From contig NZ_MCGQ01000002.1 in the NCBI RefSeq assembly GCF_002242805.1, forward strand, positions 1 through 64,000: a stretch of DNA of 64,000 nucleotides, read 5' to 3'. The notes beneath the pieces were generated by a model. That model saw only the letters and a program-made list of their open reading frames with translations, was not told the DNA's origin and ran no database searches. Position numbers and translations under genes: made by a program. Source of the stretch: Streptomyces diastatochromogenes. Lineage in GTDB: Bacteria > Actinomycetota > Actinomycetes > Streptomycetales > Streptomycetaceae. Of the stretch, positions 20,638-30,112 are shown piece after piece (the stretch's first letter is position 1; each line of letters opens with the position of its first letter).

Positions 20638-21234
20638 ATGTCGGCCGAGCTGGTGCCCATGGATGTGCCGTGCGGGCTGCGGGCCTCGCACGCGGACCGG
20701 GATCGCGTGGTGGACGCGCTGACGGCCGCCGCGGGGGACGGCAGGCTCACCGCCGAGGAGCACGAGGAGCGGGTGGGCGCCGCCCTGTCCGCGCGCACGC
20801 TCGGGGAGTTGGCGGAGCTGACGGCCGACCTGCCGGACGCGGCCGGGGCGGCGCCCGTCAAGGATGTCGTCCGCATCGAGCAGCAGGCCTCGTCGACCAC
20901 GCGGGGCGACGGATGGTCGGTGCCGCGCCGGATGGAGATCGACTCGGAGTGGGGCGATGTGACCCTCGACTTCACCCGGGCGGCTATCACCCACGACACC
21001 CTTCGCATCGACCTGGACCTGCGCGGCGGCACCCTGCGGCTGATCACCCGGCCCGGCGTGGTCGTGGACACCGACTCCCTGGTGATCGGCTACGGCACGA
21101 CCAAGGTGCGGCCGGCCGGGAAACCCGGGGTGCCGGTCGTGCTGCGCGTGGAGATACACGGGCGGCTGAACATGGGCCGGCTGGAGGTGCGCCCGCCGCG
21201 GCGGCTGTTCGGCGGGAAGACGGCGACGGCCTGA
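20638..21234 (+). CDS. DUF1707 domain protein
   Basis: About 198 residues. The N-terminal DUF1707 motif reads GLRASHADRDRVVDAL and GRLTAEEHEERVGAAL, then ARTLGELAELTADLP. The C-terminal half is a beta-rich region ending with basic residues. DUF1707 proteins are common in actinobacteria, are often membrane or stress associated, and have no known activity. ATG 20638 is chosen because the domain normally begins close to the N-terminus; GTG 20590 would add 16 residues next to the palindrome. Confidence 0.8.
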   Translation: MSAELVPMDVPCGLRASHADRDRVVDALTAAAGDGRLTAEEHEERVGAALSARTLGELAELTADLPDAAGAAPVKDVVRIEQQASSTTRGDGWSVPRRMEIDSEWGDVTLDFTRAAITHDTLRIDLDLRGGTLRLITRPGVVVDTDSLVIGYGTTKVRPAGKPGVPVVLRVEIHGRLNMGRLEVRPPRRLFGGKTATA

Positions 21235-21333
21235 GACGCGTGCCGTCTTCCTGGACTGATGCGATGTGGCTGATGCGGCTGATGGGACTGCCGGCTTCCG
21301 GGCCGGTGATGCCGGTCCCGGCCGGTGGGTGCC

Positions 21334-23286
21334 TCAGCCCGTGTGGACGCGCGGGCGTCGGGCGCGGTCCGGTTCCGCCTCGCGCAGGACCTCGCGGGTG
21401 ACCGGGGCGACCTCGCCCTGCCCGAAGAGGAAGAAGCGCAGGAAGTTGGCGAACGGGTTGCCCTCGGTCCACTCGAAGTAGATGTGCGGGGTGCAGCCCG
21501 TCATGTCCCGGACGTGGAGGAGCATCGCGGCGAGCGCGTTGGGGATGGAGGAGGACTCCAGGGTGAGGATGCGGTAGCGGTTGTGCAGGACCTCGCCGCG
21601 CACGGTCAGGCCCGCCTCGAACTCGGAGGGGTCGGTGACCGTGACCTCGACGAAGACGAAGTCCTCCTGTTCGGGCATCTCGTTGTCGGCCCGGATCTGC
21701 TCGACCTTGTCGCGGTACTCGGCCTTGTCGCGCCGGTCGGGCTCGTTGGCGATGAACCGGATCTTGCGGCTGGCCATGTCCCGGACGAATCGTTCCGCCA
21801 TCGGGTCCATGGCCACGTGCGTCACGCGCAGCTCGAAGGCGCGGGCCAGCCGGGACAGCAGCGAGACCAGGATGATGCCGACGATGAAGCAGGCGCCGAT
21901 CTTCACGCCGTCGGGGCGTTCGATGACGTTCACGACGGTCGTGTACAGGAACACCACGGAGATGATCGCGAACGTGATGGTCCAGCCCCGCTGGCGTGCC
22001 TTACGGGCGGCGATGGTCACCGCGATCGCCGCGGAGCTGATCAGGACCAGCACACCGGTGGCGTAGGCGCCGCCCTGCTTGTCGACGTTGGCGTCGAAGA
22101 TCCAGGTGACCAGGAAGGCGATCAGGGTGAAGACGATGACCATCGGGCGGACGGCGCGCGCCCAGTGCGGGGCCATGCCGTACCGGGGAAGGTAGCGAGG
22201 CATCAGGTTGAGCAGACCGGCCATGGCGGAGGCGCCGGCGAACCACAGGATGGCGATGGTCGAGACGTCGTAGACCGTGCCGAAGGCTCCGCCCAGGTAC
22301 TCGTGCGCGAGGTAGGCGAGCGCGCGGCCGTTGGCCGGGCCGCCGGGCTTGAAATCGTCCGCCGGGATCAGCAGCGTGGTGATGAAGCTGGTCGCGATCA
22401 GGAAGGCGCTCATGATCAGGGCGGCGGTGGTCAGCAGCTTCTTGGTGTCCCGGATCCGGCCGGCCGGCCGCTCCTCGGTGTCAGCCGCGTCGCCCTCGAC
22501 GTGCGGCATGACGGCGACGCCGGTCTCGAAGCCGGAGAGGCCGAGGGCGAGTTTCGGGAAGACGATCAGGGCCACGCCGATCATCACGAAGACGTTGCCG
22601 TGCTCCGCGGTCAGGGCGGTGGTCCAGTCGGTGATCACGTGCCCGGCGGTCACCACGTGATACAGGCCGACGATCACGACGACGAGGTTGAGCGCGAGGT
22701 AGATGCCGACCAGGGCGACGGCGACACCGATGGCCTCCAGGAAGCCCTTGAGGAACACCGCGCCGAGCAGGGCCACCAGGAACAGGGTGATCAGCATCTG
22801 GTGGCTGTGGAGCGCGCTGGTCAGGTGCGGGTTCTCCACCAGGTGGGTGGAGGCGTCGGCGGCCGACAGGGTGATGGTGATGAGGAAGTCGGTGGCCGCG
22901 AAGCCCAGCAGGGTCAGGACGAACAGCTTGCCCTGCCAGAACGAGAGCAGTCGCTCCAGCATCGCGATGGAACCCTCGCCGTGCGGGCTCTCCTCGGACA
23001 CCCGGCGGTAGACCGGCAGGGCGCCGGCCAGGGTGACTATGACGAGCACGATGGTCGCGATGGGCGAGAGCAGACCGGCCGCGAGGGCCGCGATGCCCGG
23101 CTGGTAGCCGAGGGTGGAGAAGTAGTCGACACCGGTCAGACACATCACGCGCCACCAGCGCTGGCCCTTGTGCGCGGGCTCTGGCTCGGCCTCGGGGCGG
23201 GCATGGCCACCCTTGCCCATGTCGGACAGCCCCTCCAGCATCCAGGTGCGCAGGCGACTGGGAGGAGGGTGCTCGGTCGTGGCCAT
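21334..23286 (-). CDS. APC-superfamily permease (amino acid or K+ type)
   Basis: 650 residues. A charged N-terminal tail precedes about twelve membrane helices. The first helix contains [20 protein letters not shown], a motif shared by a large actinobacterial APC group. After the last helix comes a soluble C-terminal domain of about 170 residues (from about [16 protein letters not shown]). Substrate cannot be assigned; APC and KUP-like carriers are both possible. ATG 23286 has AGGAG 8 nt upstream. A TTGACG box on the minus strand (23394-23399) is a likely -35. Confidence 0.85.
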   Translation of the reverse strand: MATTEHPPPSRLRTWMLEGLSDMGKGGHARPEAEPEPAHKGQRWWRVMCLTGVDYFSTLGYQPGIAALAAGLLSPIATIVLVIVTLAGALPVYRRVSEESPHGEGSIAMLERLLSFWQGKLFVLTLLGFAATDFLITITLSAADASTHLVENPHLTSALHSHQMLITLFLVALLGAVFLKGFLEAIGVAVALVGIYLALNLVVVIVGLYHVVTAGHVITDWTTALTAEHGNVFVMIGVALIVFPKLALGLSGFETGVAVMPHVEGDAADTEERPAGRIRDTKKLLTTAALIMSAFLIATSFITTLLIPADDFKPGGPANGRALAYLAHEYLGGAFGTVYDVSTIAILWFAGASAMAGLLNLMPRYLPRYGMAPHWARAVRPMVIVFTLIAFLVTWIFDANVDKQGGAYATGVLVLISSAAIAVTIAARKARQRGWTITFAIISVVFLYTTVVNVIERPDGVKIGACFIVGIILVSLLSRLARAFELRVTHVAMDPMAERFVRDMASRKIRFIANEPDRRDKAEYRDKVEQIRADNEMPEQEDFVFVEVTVTDPSEFEAGLTVRGEVLHNRYRILTLESSSIPNALAAMLLHVRDMTGCTPHIYFEWTEGNPFANFLRFFLFGQGEVAPVTREVLREAEPDRARRPRVHTG

Positions 23287-23359
23287 CGGCGTGCTCCTGG
23301 TGTGCGGCTCAGCTGTTTCCGGCCATCACGCGGACGGCGGCACCAGCGTAAGCAGAGAG

Positions 23360-23399
23360 TGACGCCTGGGCCCACGGATCCTGGGCTCGGGGGCGTCAA
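23360..23399 (-). promoter_or_regulatory. Promoter region of the APC permease; rest of 23,287-23,594 has no gene
   Basis: TGACGCC (23360-23366) and GGCGTCA (23392-23398) form a 7-bp inverted repeat, and on the minus strand its outer arm is part of TTGACG, a -35 candidate. An operator around the promoter is possible. The remainder of this 308-base interval shows no reading frame I would trust on either strand. Confidence 0.35.
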
Positions 23400-23594
23400 T
23401 CTTGCGTTAAGAAAGACCCGACGGAAGGAGGTGACACATCAAGAAGCGGAGGCCCGGCGGCCGACGGCACGCGTTGGGCCGTGAAGAGGAGGGAAAGCCG
23501 CGGACTCCGGCCCGGACACCCAGCGTCATCTCGTACGACACCTCCATGCTGCCCCGCGGACAGCGGAACCGCAGCCGCACGGCCCCTGCGTCCG

Positions 23595-24152
23595 CTACTC
23601 CAGACCCGACGCCCGGAACACCGTCAGGGCCGTCTCCCGGTCGATGCGTTCCGTCAGTTGGTGCAGGGCCGTGGTGCCGGAGCGGAGGGTGCCGGAGGTC
23701 TCCGAGGTGTGGGCTGCCTCGGCCAGGTGGTGCCAGAGGTCGGGGTTGCGGAGGAGGACCTCGGGGTCGATCTCGACGCGGGAGCCGAGGGCGTCGCGCA
23801 GGACCAGGCTCTGTGCGACGCCGTCCCGTGGGCGGATCGCGATCAGCTGGTCGGTGCGGACGCGGCGGGTGCGCAGCAGGCGGCGGGAGGCCAGCCAGCC
23901 CTCGCCGGCCGAGACCCGGGCGGGGAGGAGGACGAGGAAGAGGAACAGGGCCAGGGAGATCCACAGGGCCGAGCGCCACCAGGTGAGGGTGCCGGCCACC
24001 GCGTCGACGAGCAGGAGCATGCCCAGCAGCACGGCCGCGCAGCGGGCCGAGCTGTACAGGTCCGGGGCCCACTGGCGGTCGTACACCACGGACGAGGAGC
24101 CGTGCGGGTGCGGGACCGTCACCTCGGAGCGGGTGTCGTCGCGGTGCTCCAT
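23595..24152 (-). CDS. Two-helix membrane protein, function unknown
   Basis: 185 residues. A hydrophilic N-terminus of about 40 residues is followed by two membrane helices (SARCAAVLLGMLLLVDAVAG and SLALFLFLVLLPARV). A soluble C-terminal half (about 100 residues) is basic then acidic and resembles a PH-like or YcxB-like region, weakly. ATG 24152 has no clear ribosome site; TACCGT just upstream could be a -10, so it may be leaderless. Conserved hypothetical of Streptomyces; I do not assign a function. Confidence 0.72.
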   Translation of the reverse strand: MEHRDDTRSEVTVPHPHGSSSVVYDRQWAPDLYSSARCAAVLLGMLLLVDAVAGTLTWWRSALWISLALFLFLVLLPARVSAGEGWLASRRLLRTRRVRTDQLIAIRPRDGVAQSLVLRDALGSRVEIDPEVLLRNPDLWHHLAEAAHTSETSGTLRSGTTALHQLTERIDRETALTVFRASGLE

Positions 24153-24255
24153 GGGTTCGACGGTAGGGAGCGGAGAGCCTGCCGGGACAGGGCCGTGCGC
24201 GATGTTGACGGGACCCTGACGGCGCCGCGCCGGGTCTTGACGCGCTCGCAACGCC

Positions 24256-24786
24256 TCACAGACCCCGGGTGTCCATGCGCCGATGCCATGCGTTGCGCCG
24301 GTGGACGGACACCAGGTCCGACTCCAGCGGCGACGGCGGTACCGCGAGGACCGGGCAGTCGGCATGGGTGAGGCAGTGCCGGGAGACCCGGCCCGAGAAG
24401 GCGCGCTGCAGGCCGCGCCGGCCGGCGCCCACGACCAGCAGGTCGTCCTCGCGGTCGGCGGTCGCCACCAGCGCCCTGCCCGGAGTGCCGCGGACGACGA
24501 GGGCGTGCATCGGCACCCCTGGCCCGCTCTCCCCGAAGATCTCTTCCAGCACGGAGGCCAGCCGCTGCTTGGCCAGCCGCTGCCACTCCTCGACCAGCAG
24601 ACCTGCGGCGGGGGAGCGGCGCGCGGCGGGATCGCCGCCGGGCGGCTCCCAGGCCAGCACCGGCCACAGTTCCGCTCCCAGCCGCCGGGCCAGCGCCGCG
24701 GCCCGGCGCAGGGCCGTGACGCTGCCCAGGGAACCGCTCACCCCGACCACCACACGGGCGGCCGCCGAGGCGTCGTAACCGGACAT
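24256..24786 (-). CDS. Universal stress protein family protein
   Basis: 176 residues with a single Usp domain. The beta-1 strand and first loop read VVVGVSGSLGS; the C-terminal nucleotide-binding segment GAGRRGLQRAFSGRVSRH is close to the G-x2-G-x9-G-(S/T) ATP motif, and PVLAVPPSP ends the fold. Role: stress or dormancy related, probably ATP binding. ATG 24786 is chosen; the ribosome site is weak (GGTGGAG). Confidence 0.82.
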   Translation of the reverse strand: MSGYDASAAARVVVGVSGSLGSVTALRRAAALARRLGAELWPVLAWEPPGGDPAARRSPAAGLLVEEWQRLAKQRLASVLEEIFGESGPGVPMHALVVRGTPGRALVATADREDDLLVVGAGRRGLQRAFSGRVSRHCLTHADCPVLAVPPSPLESDLVSVHRRNAWHRRMDTRGL

Positions 24787-25103
24787 GACTCCACCGCTCC
24801 TCATGGATGCCCGCGGGCTGCCCCCGTGGGTGGGTCCGCGTACAGGGCTTCTCTCCCATCCCACTCCCGTACCGGCGATTCGACCAGCCGACGGGAGCAA
24901 TTCCTGGCAGGTCGCTGACGGCCCCGGCTTGTCCGGCGCCCGCGTGCGTCAGCAACCCGTCAGTGTCGCCGCGTTCGCCGTCAGCATCGCGTCATGAGGG
25001 ATCGGAACACCGGCCCGGCCGGGCATAGCGTCGAAGCGGCCCCGGTCCGCCTCCCCGCGTCCGGGGCGCTCAAGGCCACCACGCTCCTCCCAGGAGGCAA
25101 CCC

Positions 25104-25454
25104 ATGCCCGAACTCGTCTGCGGTGACGACCCGGAGCCTTCCGAACGCACCCCGGCCGGACTCCTGTTCGTCCCTGTCCGGCCGGGACCCGCCGGGTGCG
25201 CGGCCCGCCTGTTCCGCACCCCCCTCGGCGACCGCACCGCGGTCGCCTTCACCTCCACCCGCCGCCTGGCCGGCACGCTCGGTCCCGACCAGCCGTGGAT
25301 CCGGCTCGCCGAGCCCGCACTGCGTGCGCTGACCGCGCCGCTCGACGTCACCACCGTCACCGTGGACCCCACGTTCTCGGCCCCGGCGCCCGTACCCGCC
25401 GCCCCGTCGATCCCGCTCCCGGCCTTCCGGGTCACGGAGGGGAGCATCCGATGA
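25104..25454 (+). CDS. SAV_915 family protein
   Basis: 116 residues, with conserved start MPELVCGDDPEPSERTPAG and the middle FVPVRPGPAGCAARLFR and AVAFTSTRRLAG. It resembles a short SseB-like fold seen next to amino acid genes in Streptomyces; no enzymatic motif is visible. AGGAGG is 8 bases upstream of ATG. The stop overlaps the lysA start by 4 bp (ATGA), so the two proteins are made together and a functional link is likely. Confidence 0.82.
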   Translation: MPELVCGDDPEPSERTPAGLLFVPVRPGPAGCAARLFRTPLGDRTAVAFTSTRRLAGTLGPDQPWIRLAEPALRALTAPLDVTTVTVDPTFSAPAPVPAAPSIPLPAFRVTEGSIR

Positions 25455-26818
25455 CCACCCTGCACGAAGCGACCACCCCGCACGCGGCAGCCGTCCCCAC
25501 CACCCCGACCGCCCCCACCACCCCCGCCGACCTGTCCGTCTGGCCCGCCTCGGCCACCGAACCCCGTCCCGGTGACCTGGCCGTCGGCGGAGTTCCGCTC
25601 GCCGAGGTCGCGGACCGGTTCGGCACCCCCGTCTACCTGCTCGACGAGGGCGAGGTGCGCGAGCGCTGCCGTACCTACCGGCAGGCCTTCCCCGAGGCCG
25701 AAGTCCTCTACGCGGCCAAGGCGTTCCTCTGCCGGGCCATGGTCCGCTGGACGGACGAGGAGGGCCTGGGCCTGGACGTCTGCTCCGCCGGTGAGCTGGA
25801 ACTGGCGGTCACCGCCGGGTTCCCGCCCGAGCGGATCGTGCTGCACGGCAACGCCAAGTCGCCGCACGATCTGGAGTTGGCGCTGCGCCTCGGGGTGGGC
25901 CGGATCGTGATCGACAGCCCTGTGGAGATCGCCCGGCTGGCCGCCGCCCTCGGCCCCGACGGCAGGCAGCAGGTGCTGGTCCGCGTGGTGCCCGGGGTCG
26001 CCGCGGGCGGGCACGAGAAGATCCGCACCGGCACCGAGGACCAGCAGTTCGGGCTTTCCCTCTCCGACGGCCACGCCCAGCACGCCATCGCCCGCGTCCT
26101 CGACCAGCCGCAGCTCCGACTGGTCGGCCTGCACTGCCACTTGGGCTCGCAGATCACCAGCGTGAAGCCGTACGTCACCGCCGTGCGCCGCATGGTCGGC
26201 CTGCTGGCCCGGCTGCGCGACCAGCACGGCCTCGTGCTGCCCGAACTCGACCTCGGCGGCGGGCACGGCATCGCCTACCGCCCCGGCGAGCCGGCCCTCG
26301 ACCCGGCCGTACTGGCCCGCAGGGTCCGCGCCGAACTCGCCGCGTCCTGCGCGGCGGCCGACCTGCCGGTGCCCCGCCTGATCATCGAACCCGGCCGCGC
26401 GATCGCCGGCCCGGCGGGCATCGCCGTCTACCACGTCCTCGCCGTCAAACGCACCGGCGACCACACCTTCGTGGCGGTCGACGGCGGCATGAGCGACAAC
26501 CCGCGGCCCGCCCTGTACGGCGTCCGCTACGCACCCCGCCTGATCGGGCGGCCCGCCACCGCGCCCCTGACCCCGGTGACCGTCGTGGGCCGGCACTGCG
26601 AGGCCGGTGACGTCCTCGCCGAGGCCCAACTCCCCGCCGACATACGCCCCGGCGACCTGCTCGCCGTACCCGCGGCCGGCGCCTACCAGCTGTCCATGGC
26701 CTCCGGCTACAACCTGGTCGGCCGCCCGCCGGTGGTCGCCGTGCACGCCGGCCGGGCCCGCCTGTTGGTCCGCCGTGAGTCGCTGGCCGACCTGCGCAGC
26801 CGTGACGTGGGCGTCTGA
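25451..26818 (+). CDS. lysA: Diaminopimelate decarboxylase family protein
   Basis: 455 residues, fold-type III PLP enzyme. The PLP lysine is Lys90 in YAAKAF. Other landmarks are GLHCHLGSQ, the glycine loop DLGGGHGIAY, the EPGRAIAGPAG phosphate-binding segment and the cross-subunit Cys in HCEAGD. It decarboxylates meso-diaminopimelate to lysine or a related amino acid. The N-terminal 25 residues are Thr/Pro-rich. Coupled to the SAV_915 gene, it is probably a second LysA-type gene, not the housekeeping copy, which usually sits near thr genes; that is inference. Its 3' end is duplicated downstream. Confidence 0.88.
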   Translation: MTTLHEATTPHAAAVPTTPTAPTTPADLSVWPASATEPRPGDLAVGGVPLAEVADRFGTPVYLLDEGEVRERCRTYRQAFPEAEVLYAAKAFLCRAMVRWTDEEGLGLDVCSAGELELAVTAGFPPERIVLHGNAKSPHDLELALRLGVGRIVIDSPVEIARLAAALGPDGRQQVLVRVVPGVAAGGHEKIRTGTEDQQFGLSLSDGHAQHAIARVLDQPQLRLVGLHCHLGSQITSVKPYVTAVRRMVGLLARLRDQHGLVLPELDLGGGHGIAYRPGEPALDPAVLARRVRAELAASCAAADLPVPRLIIEPGRAIAGPAGIAVYHVLAVKRTGDHTFVAVDGGMSDNPRPALYGVRYAPRLIGRPATAPLTPVTVVGRHCEAGDVLAEAQLPADIRPGDLLAVPAAGAYQLSMASGYNLVGRPPVVAVHAGRARLLVRRESLADLRSRDVGV

Positions 26819-27002
26819 CGCGACCCTGTCCCAAGTCGCTGCGCCGCATGCCGGACTCCGGGGCGGCCCGCCGTGCACGCAGGCTGGGCCCGCCTGCTGG
26901 TCCGCCGAGAGTCGCTGGCCGACCTGTGCAGCCGTGACGTGGGCGTCTGACGCCACCCCGTTCCACGTCACGCCGCCGCATGCCGGACTCCCGGGCGGCC
27001 CG
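26741..27002 (+). repeat. 132-bp tandem duplication of the lysA 3' end
   Basis: 26,741-26,870 recurs at 26,873-27,002 with a 132-bp period. Both copies contain the segment encoding RESLADL, the ending RDVGV, the stop codon, and about 50 bases beyond it up to ggcggcccg. They differ at about 20 positions, so the copy is old. The second copy lacks a start and lies outside any gene. 132 is a multiple of 3. Confidence 0.9.
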
Positions 27003-27099
27003 GTCCTCCCTCCCTCGCCGGCCGGACCGCCCGGGCCCTGCAGTTGCTCCGTCCGCCTGAGTCCCACGGTAGTGGGCCAGTAAGATTCGCCGCCAGGTT

Positions 27100-27110
27100 C
27101 GAAACTTTCG
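27100..27110. promoter_or_regulatory. CGAAA-C-TTTCG operator before GH43
   Basis: CGAAACTTTCG is a perfect 5-1-5 palindrome 18 bases before ATG 27129. It matches CGAAA boxes reported from memory in Streptomyces xylanase and xylosidase promoters, and the CGAA-N-TTCG site of the LacI-family BxlR. A repressor here would block the gene until xylo-oligosaccharides appear. Confidence 0.75.
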
Positions 27111-27128
27111 GCATCCTGTGAGGCGTGC

Positions 27129-28604
27129 ATGCGGACGTACGACAACCCCGTCATCCCCGGCTTCCACCCCGACCCGAGCGTGTGCCGCGTGGGGGACGAC
27201 TACTACCTGGTGTGCTCCAGCTTCGAGTACTTCCCCGGCCTGCCGTTGTTCCACAGCCGGGACCTGGTGCACTGGCGTCAGATCGGCAACGTCCTCGACC
27301 GGCCGGGGCAGTGGGCGCTGCCCGACGACGTGCCGGCCTCCGGCGGCGTCTACGCGCCGACCATCCGGCACCACGACGGGCTCTTTCACGTCATCACCAC
27401 CATCGTCGGCGCCGGAGGGACCTTCCTCGTCACCGCCGAACGCCCCGAGGGTCCCTGGTCCGACCCGGTCTGGATCGACCTGCCCGGCATCGACCCCGAC
27501 CTCGCCTGGGACGAGGACGGGCAGTGCTGGTGCGCCATGGCCGGGGTCACCGTGTCCCGCATCGATCCGCGGACCGGGAAGGCCCTCGAAGGGCCGCTGC
27601 CGATGTGGTCCGGCACCGGTCTCAGGGACCCCGAGGCGCCGCATCTGTACCGGGTCGGCGACTGGTGGTACCTGCTGATCGCCGAGGGCGGCACCGCACT
27701 CGGCCACGGCGTCTCGGCCGCCCGCGCCCGCTCCCCGCGCGGCCCCTGGGAACCGGCGCCCGGCAACCCGCTGCTGTCCCACCGCGGCACCGGCCTGCCC
27801 GTCCAGTCCACCGGTCACGCCGATCTGGTCCAGGCGGCCGACGGCAGCTGGTGGATGGTGCTGCTCGGCACCAGGCCGCGCGGCTACTTCCCGGAGTTCC
27901 ACGTCCTGGGCCGCGAGACCTTCCTGGTGCCGGTGGAGTGGGCGGACGGCTGGCCGCGGGTGGGGCCGGTGCGGGAGCGGCACCCGGCACCGGCCGCCTG
28001 GGCGCCTCACGGGCCGGCGCCCGTCCGGGACGACTTCACCGACCGGACCCTCGCAGCGCACTGGATCTCCCCGCGCAGCCGGCCCGACGGCTGCTGGTCC
28101 CTGGCCGAGCGGCCCGGCTGGCTGACGCTGACGGCCACCGGTGACAGCCTCGACCGGCCCGGGCACACCTTCGTCGGCCGCCGCCAGCAGCACCCCGACT
28201 GCCGGGCCGCCGTGCTGCTCGACCCCGGACCGTCGTCGCGCTCCGGGCTGTCCGTCCGCCTGGACGAGGCCCACCACTACGACCTCGAAGTGGCCGGGGG
28301 CGAGGCGGCCCTGGTCGTACGGATCGGGCCGGTGCGGCAGCGGATCGCCGCACACCCGGTGCCCCCGGGTCCGGTCACCCTGGCCCTGGACATCCGTGCC
28401 GACCGGGAGCCGGCGCACCTGAGCGGGCCCGACAGCATCGCCTTCTCGATCGAAACTTCCGAAGGATCCGTTCGACTGGCCGAACTGGACGGCCGCTATG
28501 TGTCCACCGAGGTGGCCGGTGGCTTCACCGGCCGTGTCCTCGGGATGTACGTCACCGAGGGGAGCGCGGCCTTCGACTGGTTCGACTACGAGTCCGCGAC
28601 CTGA
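27129..28604 (+). CDS. Glycoside hydrolase family 43 (beta-xylosidase/arabinosidase type)
   Basis: 491 residues, no signal peptide, so intracellular. N-terminal five-bladed propeller with catalytic base Asp15 (GFHPDPSV), pKa-modulating Asp122 (GIDPDLAW) and acid Glu169 (DPEAPHLY). The C-terminal beta-sandwich (about 300-490) is typical of GH43 xylosidases. It should degrade xylo-oligosaccharides imported by the downstream transporter. GAGG (27119-27122) lies 6 bases before the ATG. Precise substrate (xylosyl versus arabinosyl) is not decided by sequence. Confidence 0.9.
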   Translation: MRTYDNPVIPGFHPDPSVCRVGDDYYLVCSSFEYFPGLPLFHSRDLVHWRQIGNVLDRPGQWALPDDVPASGGVYAPTIRHHDGLFHVITTIVGAGGTFLVTAERPEGPWSDPVWIDLPGIDPDLAWDEDGQCWCAMAGVTVSRIDPRTGKALEGPLPMWSGTGLRDPEAPHLYRVGDWWYLLIAEGGTALGHGVSAARARSPRGPWEPAPGNPLLSHRGTGLPVQSTGHADLVQAADGSWWMVLLGTRPRGYFPEFHVLGRETFLVPVEWADGWPRVGPVRERHPAPAAWAPHGPAPVRDDFTDRTLAAHWISPRSRPDGCWSLAERPGWLTLTATGDSLDRPGHTFVGRRQQHPDCRAAVLLDPGPSSRSGLSVRLDEAHHYDLEVAGGEAALVVRIGPVRQRIAAHPVPPGPVTLALDIRADREPAHLSGPDSIAFSIETSEGSVRLAELDGRYVSTEVAGGFTGRVLGMYVTEGSAAFDWFDYESAT

Positions 28605-28651
28605 CGCACGACATCTTGACGCTCCCCATGCGCCTTCCTAGAGTCGCGGTT

Positions 28652-28798
28652 CGGAACGTTCGGAGATTCAATCGAATGTTTCGGCCCACCGGGATGTCAA
28701 CCGGAGTGCCCACCGGGATGCGGTGAACGATCCGGCGGCATGCGGTGGGCCCGCTTTTCCTTCTCGGGACCCTCTCCGAAGCAACTCCGAAAGTTTCG
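28652..28798. promoter_or_regulatory. Three operator-like palindromes before the sugar ABC operon
   Basis: CGGAACGTTCG (28652-28662) and CGAATGTTTCG (28673-28683, one mismatch) are imperfect; CGAAAGTTTCG (28788-28798) is perfect, and it overlaps the ribosome site of the binding-protein gene. The repeat count and spacing suggest cooperative repression by a LacI-type regulator that is not encoded in the window. Confidence 0.7.
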
Positions 28799-28807
28799 AA
28801 GGAGCGC

Positions 28808-30106
28808 ATGATGGGCGACCCTGCACTGTCCCGCCGCGGCTTCCTGGCGGCCTCCGTCGCCGCCGGCCTCGGTGTGACCGCACTCAGCGGCTGCGGCGGC
28901 GACTCGGACGGAGGGTCGTCCTCGGGGACGACCACCATCGAGTGGTGGAACATCTCCACCACCGAGCCCACCAAGACCGTCTGGGCCGGCCTCGCCAAGA
29001 AGTTCGAGGCCCAGAACCCCAAGGTCAAGGTGAAGATCGTCCAGCTGGAGAACGACGCCTACAAGTCGAAGATGACCGCACTGACCGCCTCCGGGAAGCT
29101 GCCGGACATCTTCCACACCTGGGGCGGCGGCGTGCTGAAGCAGCAGGTCGACGCGGGTCTGGTCGAGGACCTCAGTGACCCCACCAAGCCCTGGGCCGAC
29201 GGACTCCTGCCGGTGGCCAGGCAGCCGTACCTCCTCGACAACAAGCTGTACGGCATCCCGTTCGACATCGGCATGATCGGCTTCTGGTACAACAAGGCGC
29301 TCTTCAAGCAGGCCGGCATCACCGCGCCCCCGACCACCTGGAGCGGCTTCCTCGACGCCGTACGCAAGCTGAAGGCCAAGGGCATCACCCCCCTCGCCCT
29401 CGCCGGCAAGGAGAAGTGGCCCGGCATGTACTACTGGGCCTACCTCGCGATGCGGACCGCCGGCGTCGACGCCCTGCGGAAGGCCGACGACGCCAAGGAC
29501 TTCACCGGGGCCGGGTTCGTCGAGGCCGGGCAGCACCTCAAGGACCTGGTCGGGCTCCAGCCGTTCCAGAAGGGGTTCCTCGGGGCGGCCTACTCCACGC
29601 CCACCGGACAGGCCGCCGCCGTCGGCAACGGCAAGGCGGCCATGGAACTCATGGGCCAGTGGGCCCCGGTCGTGGAGGCCGACGCCGGCAAGGGCCTCGG
29701 CTCGGACCTCGGCTTCTTCCCGTTCCCCGCGGTCGAGGGCGGGAAGGGCGCCATCACCGAGGTGTTCGGCGGTGGCGGCGGGCACGCCCTGCGCAAGGGC
29801 GCCCCACAGGCGGCCGTCGACTTCCTGAAGTTCTTCGTCGCCGAGAGCACCGACGTCGAACTCGTCAAGAAGACGGGCGTCCTGCCCGTGGTCCCGGCCG
29901 CCGAGAGCGCCATCTCCGACCCCAACACCAAGGCCGTACAGGCGCAGTTGAAGGGCGCCACCGGCTTCCAGCTCTACCTCGACCAGGCGTACGCCCCCGC
30001 CGTCGGCCAGGAGGTCAACGACAGCGTCGCCGCGCTCATCGCCGGCTCCAAGTCCCCCGAGCAGGTCGCGCAGTCGATCACCAAGACCGCGAAGGAAGAG
30101 CAGTAG
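28808..30106 (+). CDS. Sugar ABC transporter substrate-binding lipoprotein (BxlE-like)
   Basis: 432 residues. The N-terminus has a twin-arginine motif SRRGFLAAS (Arg9, Arg10) and a lipobox LSGC (Cys29), so a Tat-exported lipoprotein. The mature domain is the bacterial extracellular solute-binding type 1 fold (IEWWNISTTEPTKTVW onward). It should bind xylo-oligosaccharides. ATG 28808 and ATG 28811 are both possible; the second has better spacing (6 nt) to GGAG. First gene of the operon. Confidence 0.9.
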   Translation: MMGDPALSRRGFLAASVAAGLGVTALSGCGGDSDGGSSSGTTTIEWWNISTTEPTKTVWAGLAKKFEAQNPKVKVKIVQLENDAYKSKMTALTASGKLPDIFHTWGGGVLKQQVDAGLVEDLSDPTKPWADGLLPVARQPYLLDNKLYGIPFDIGMIGFWYNKALFKQAGITAPPTTWSGFLDAVRKLKAKGITPLALAGKEKWPGMYYWAYLAMRTAGVDALRKADDAKDFTGAGFVEAGQHLKDLVGLQPFQKGFLGAAYSTPTGQAAAVGNGKAAMELMGQWAPVVEADAGKGLGSDLGFFPFPAVEGGKGAITEVFGGGGGHALRKGAPQAAVDFLKFFVAESTDVELVKKTGVLPVVPAAESAISDPNTKAVQAQLKGATGFQLYLDQAYAPAVGQEVNDSVAALIAGSKSPEQVAQSITKTAKEEQ

Positions 30107-30112
30107 CCGGCG

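Noticed and set aside
25070..27154. 694-codon minus-strand frame opposite lysA
   Set aside because: Shadow; lysA has catalytic motifs and overlaps correctly with its operon partner.
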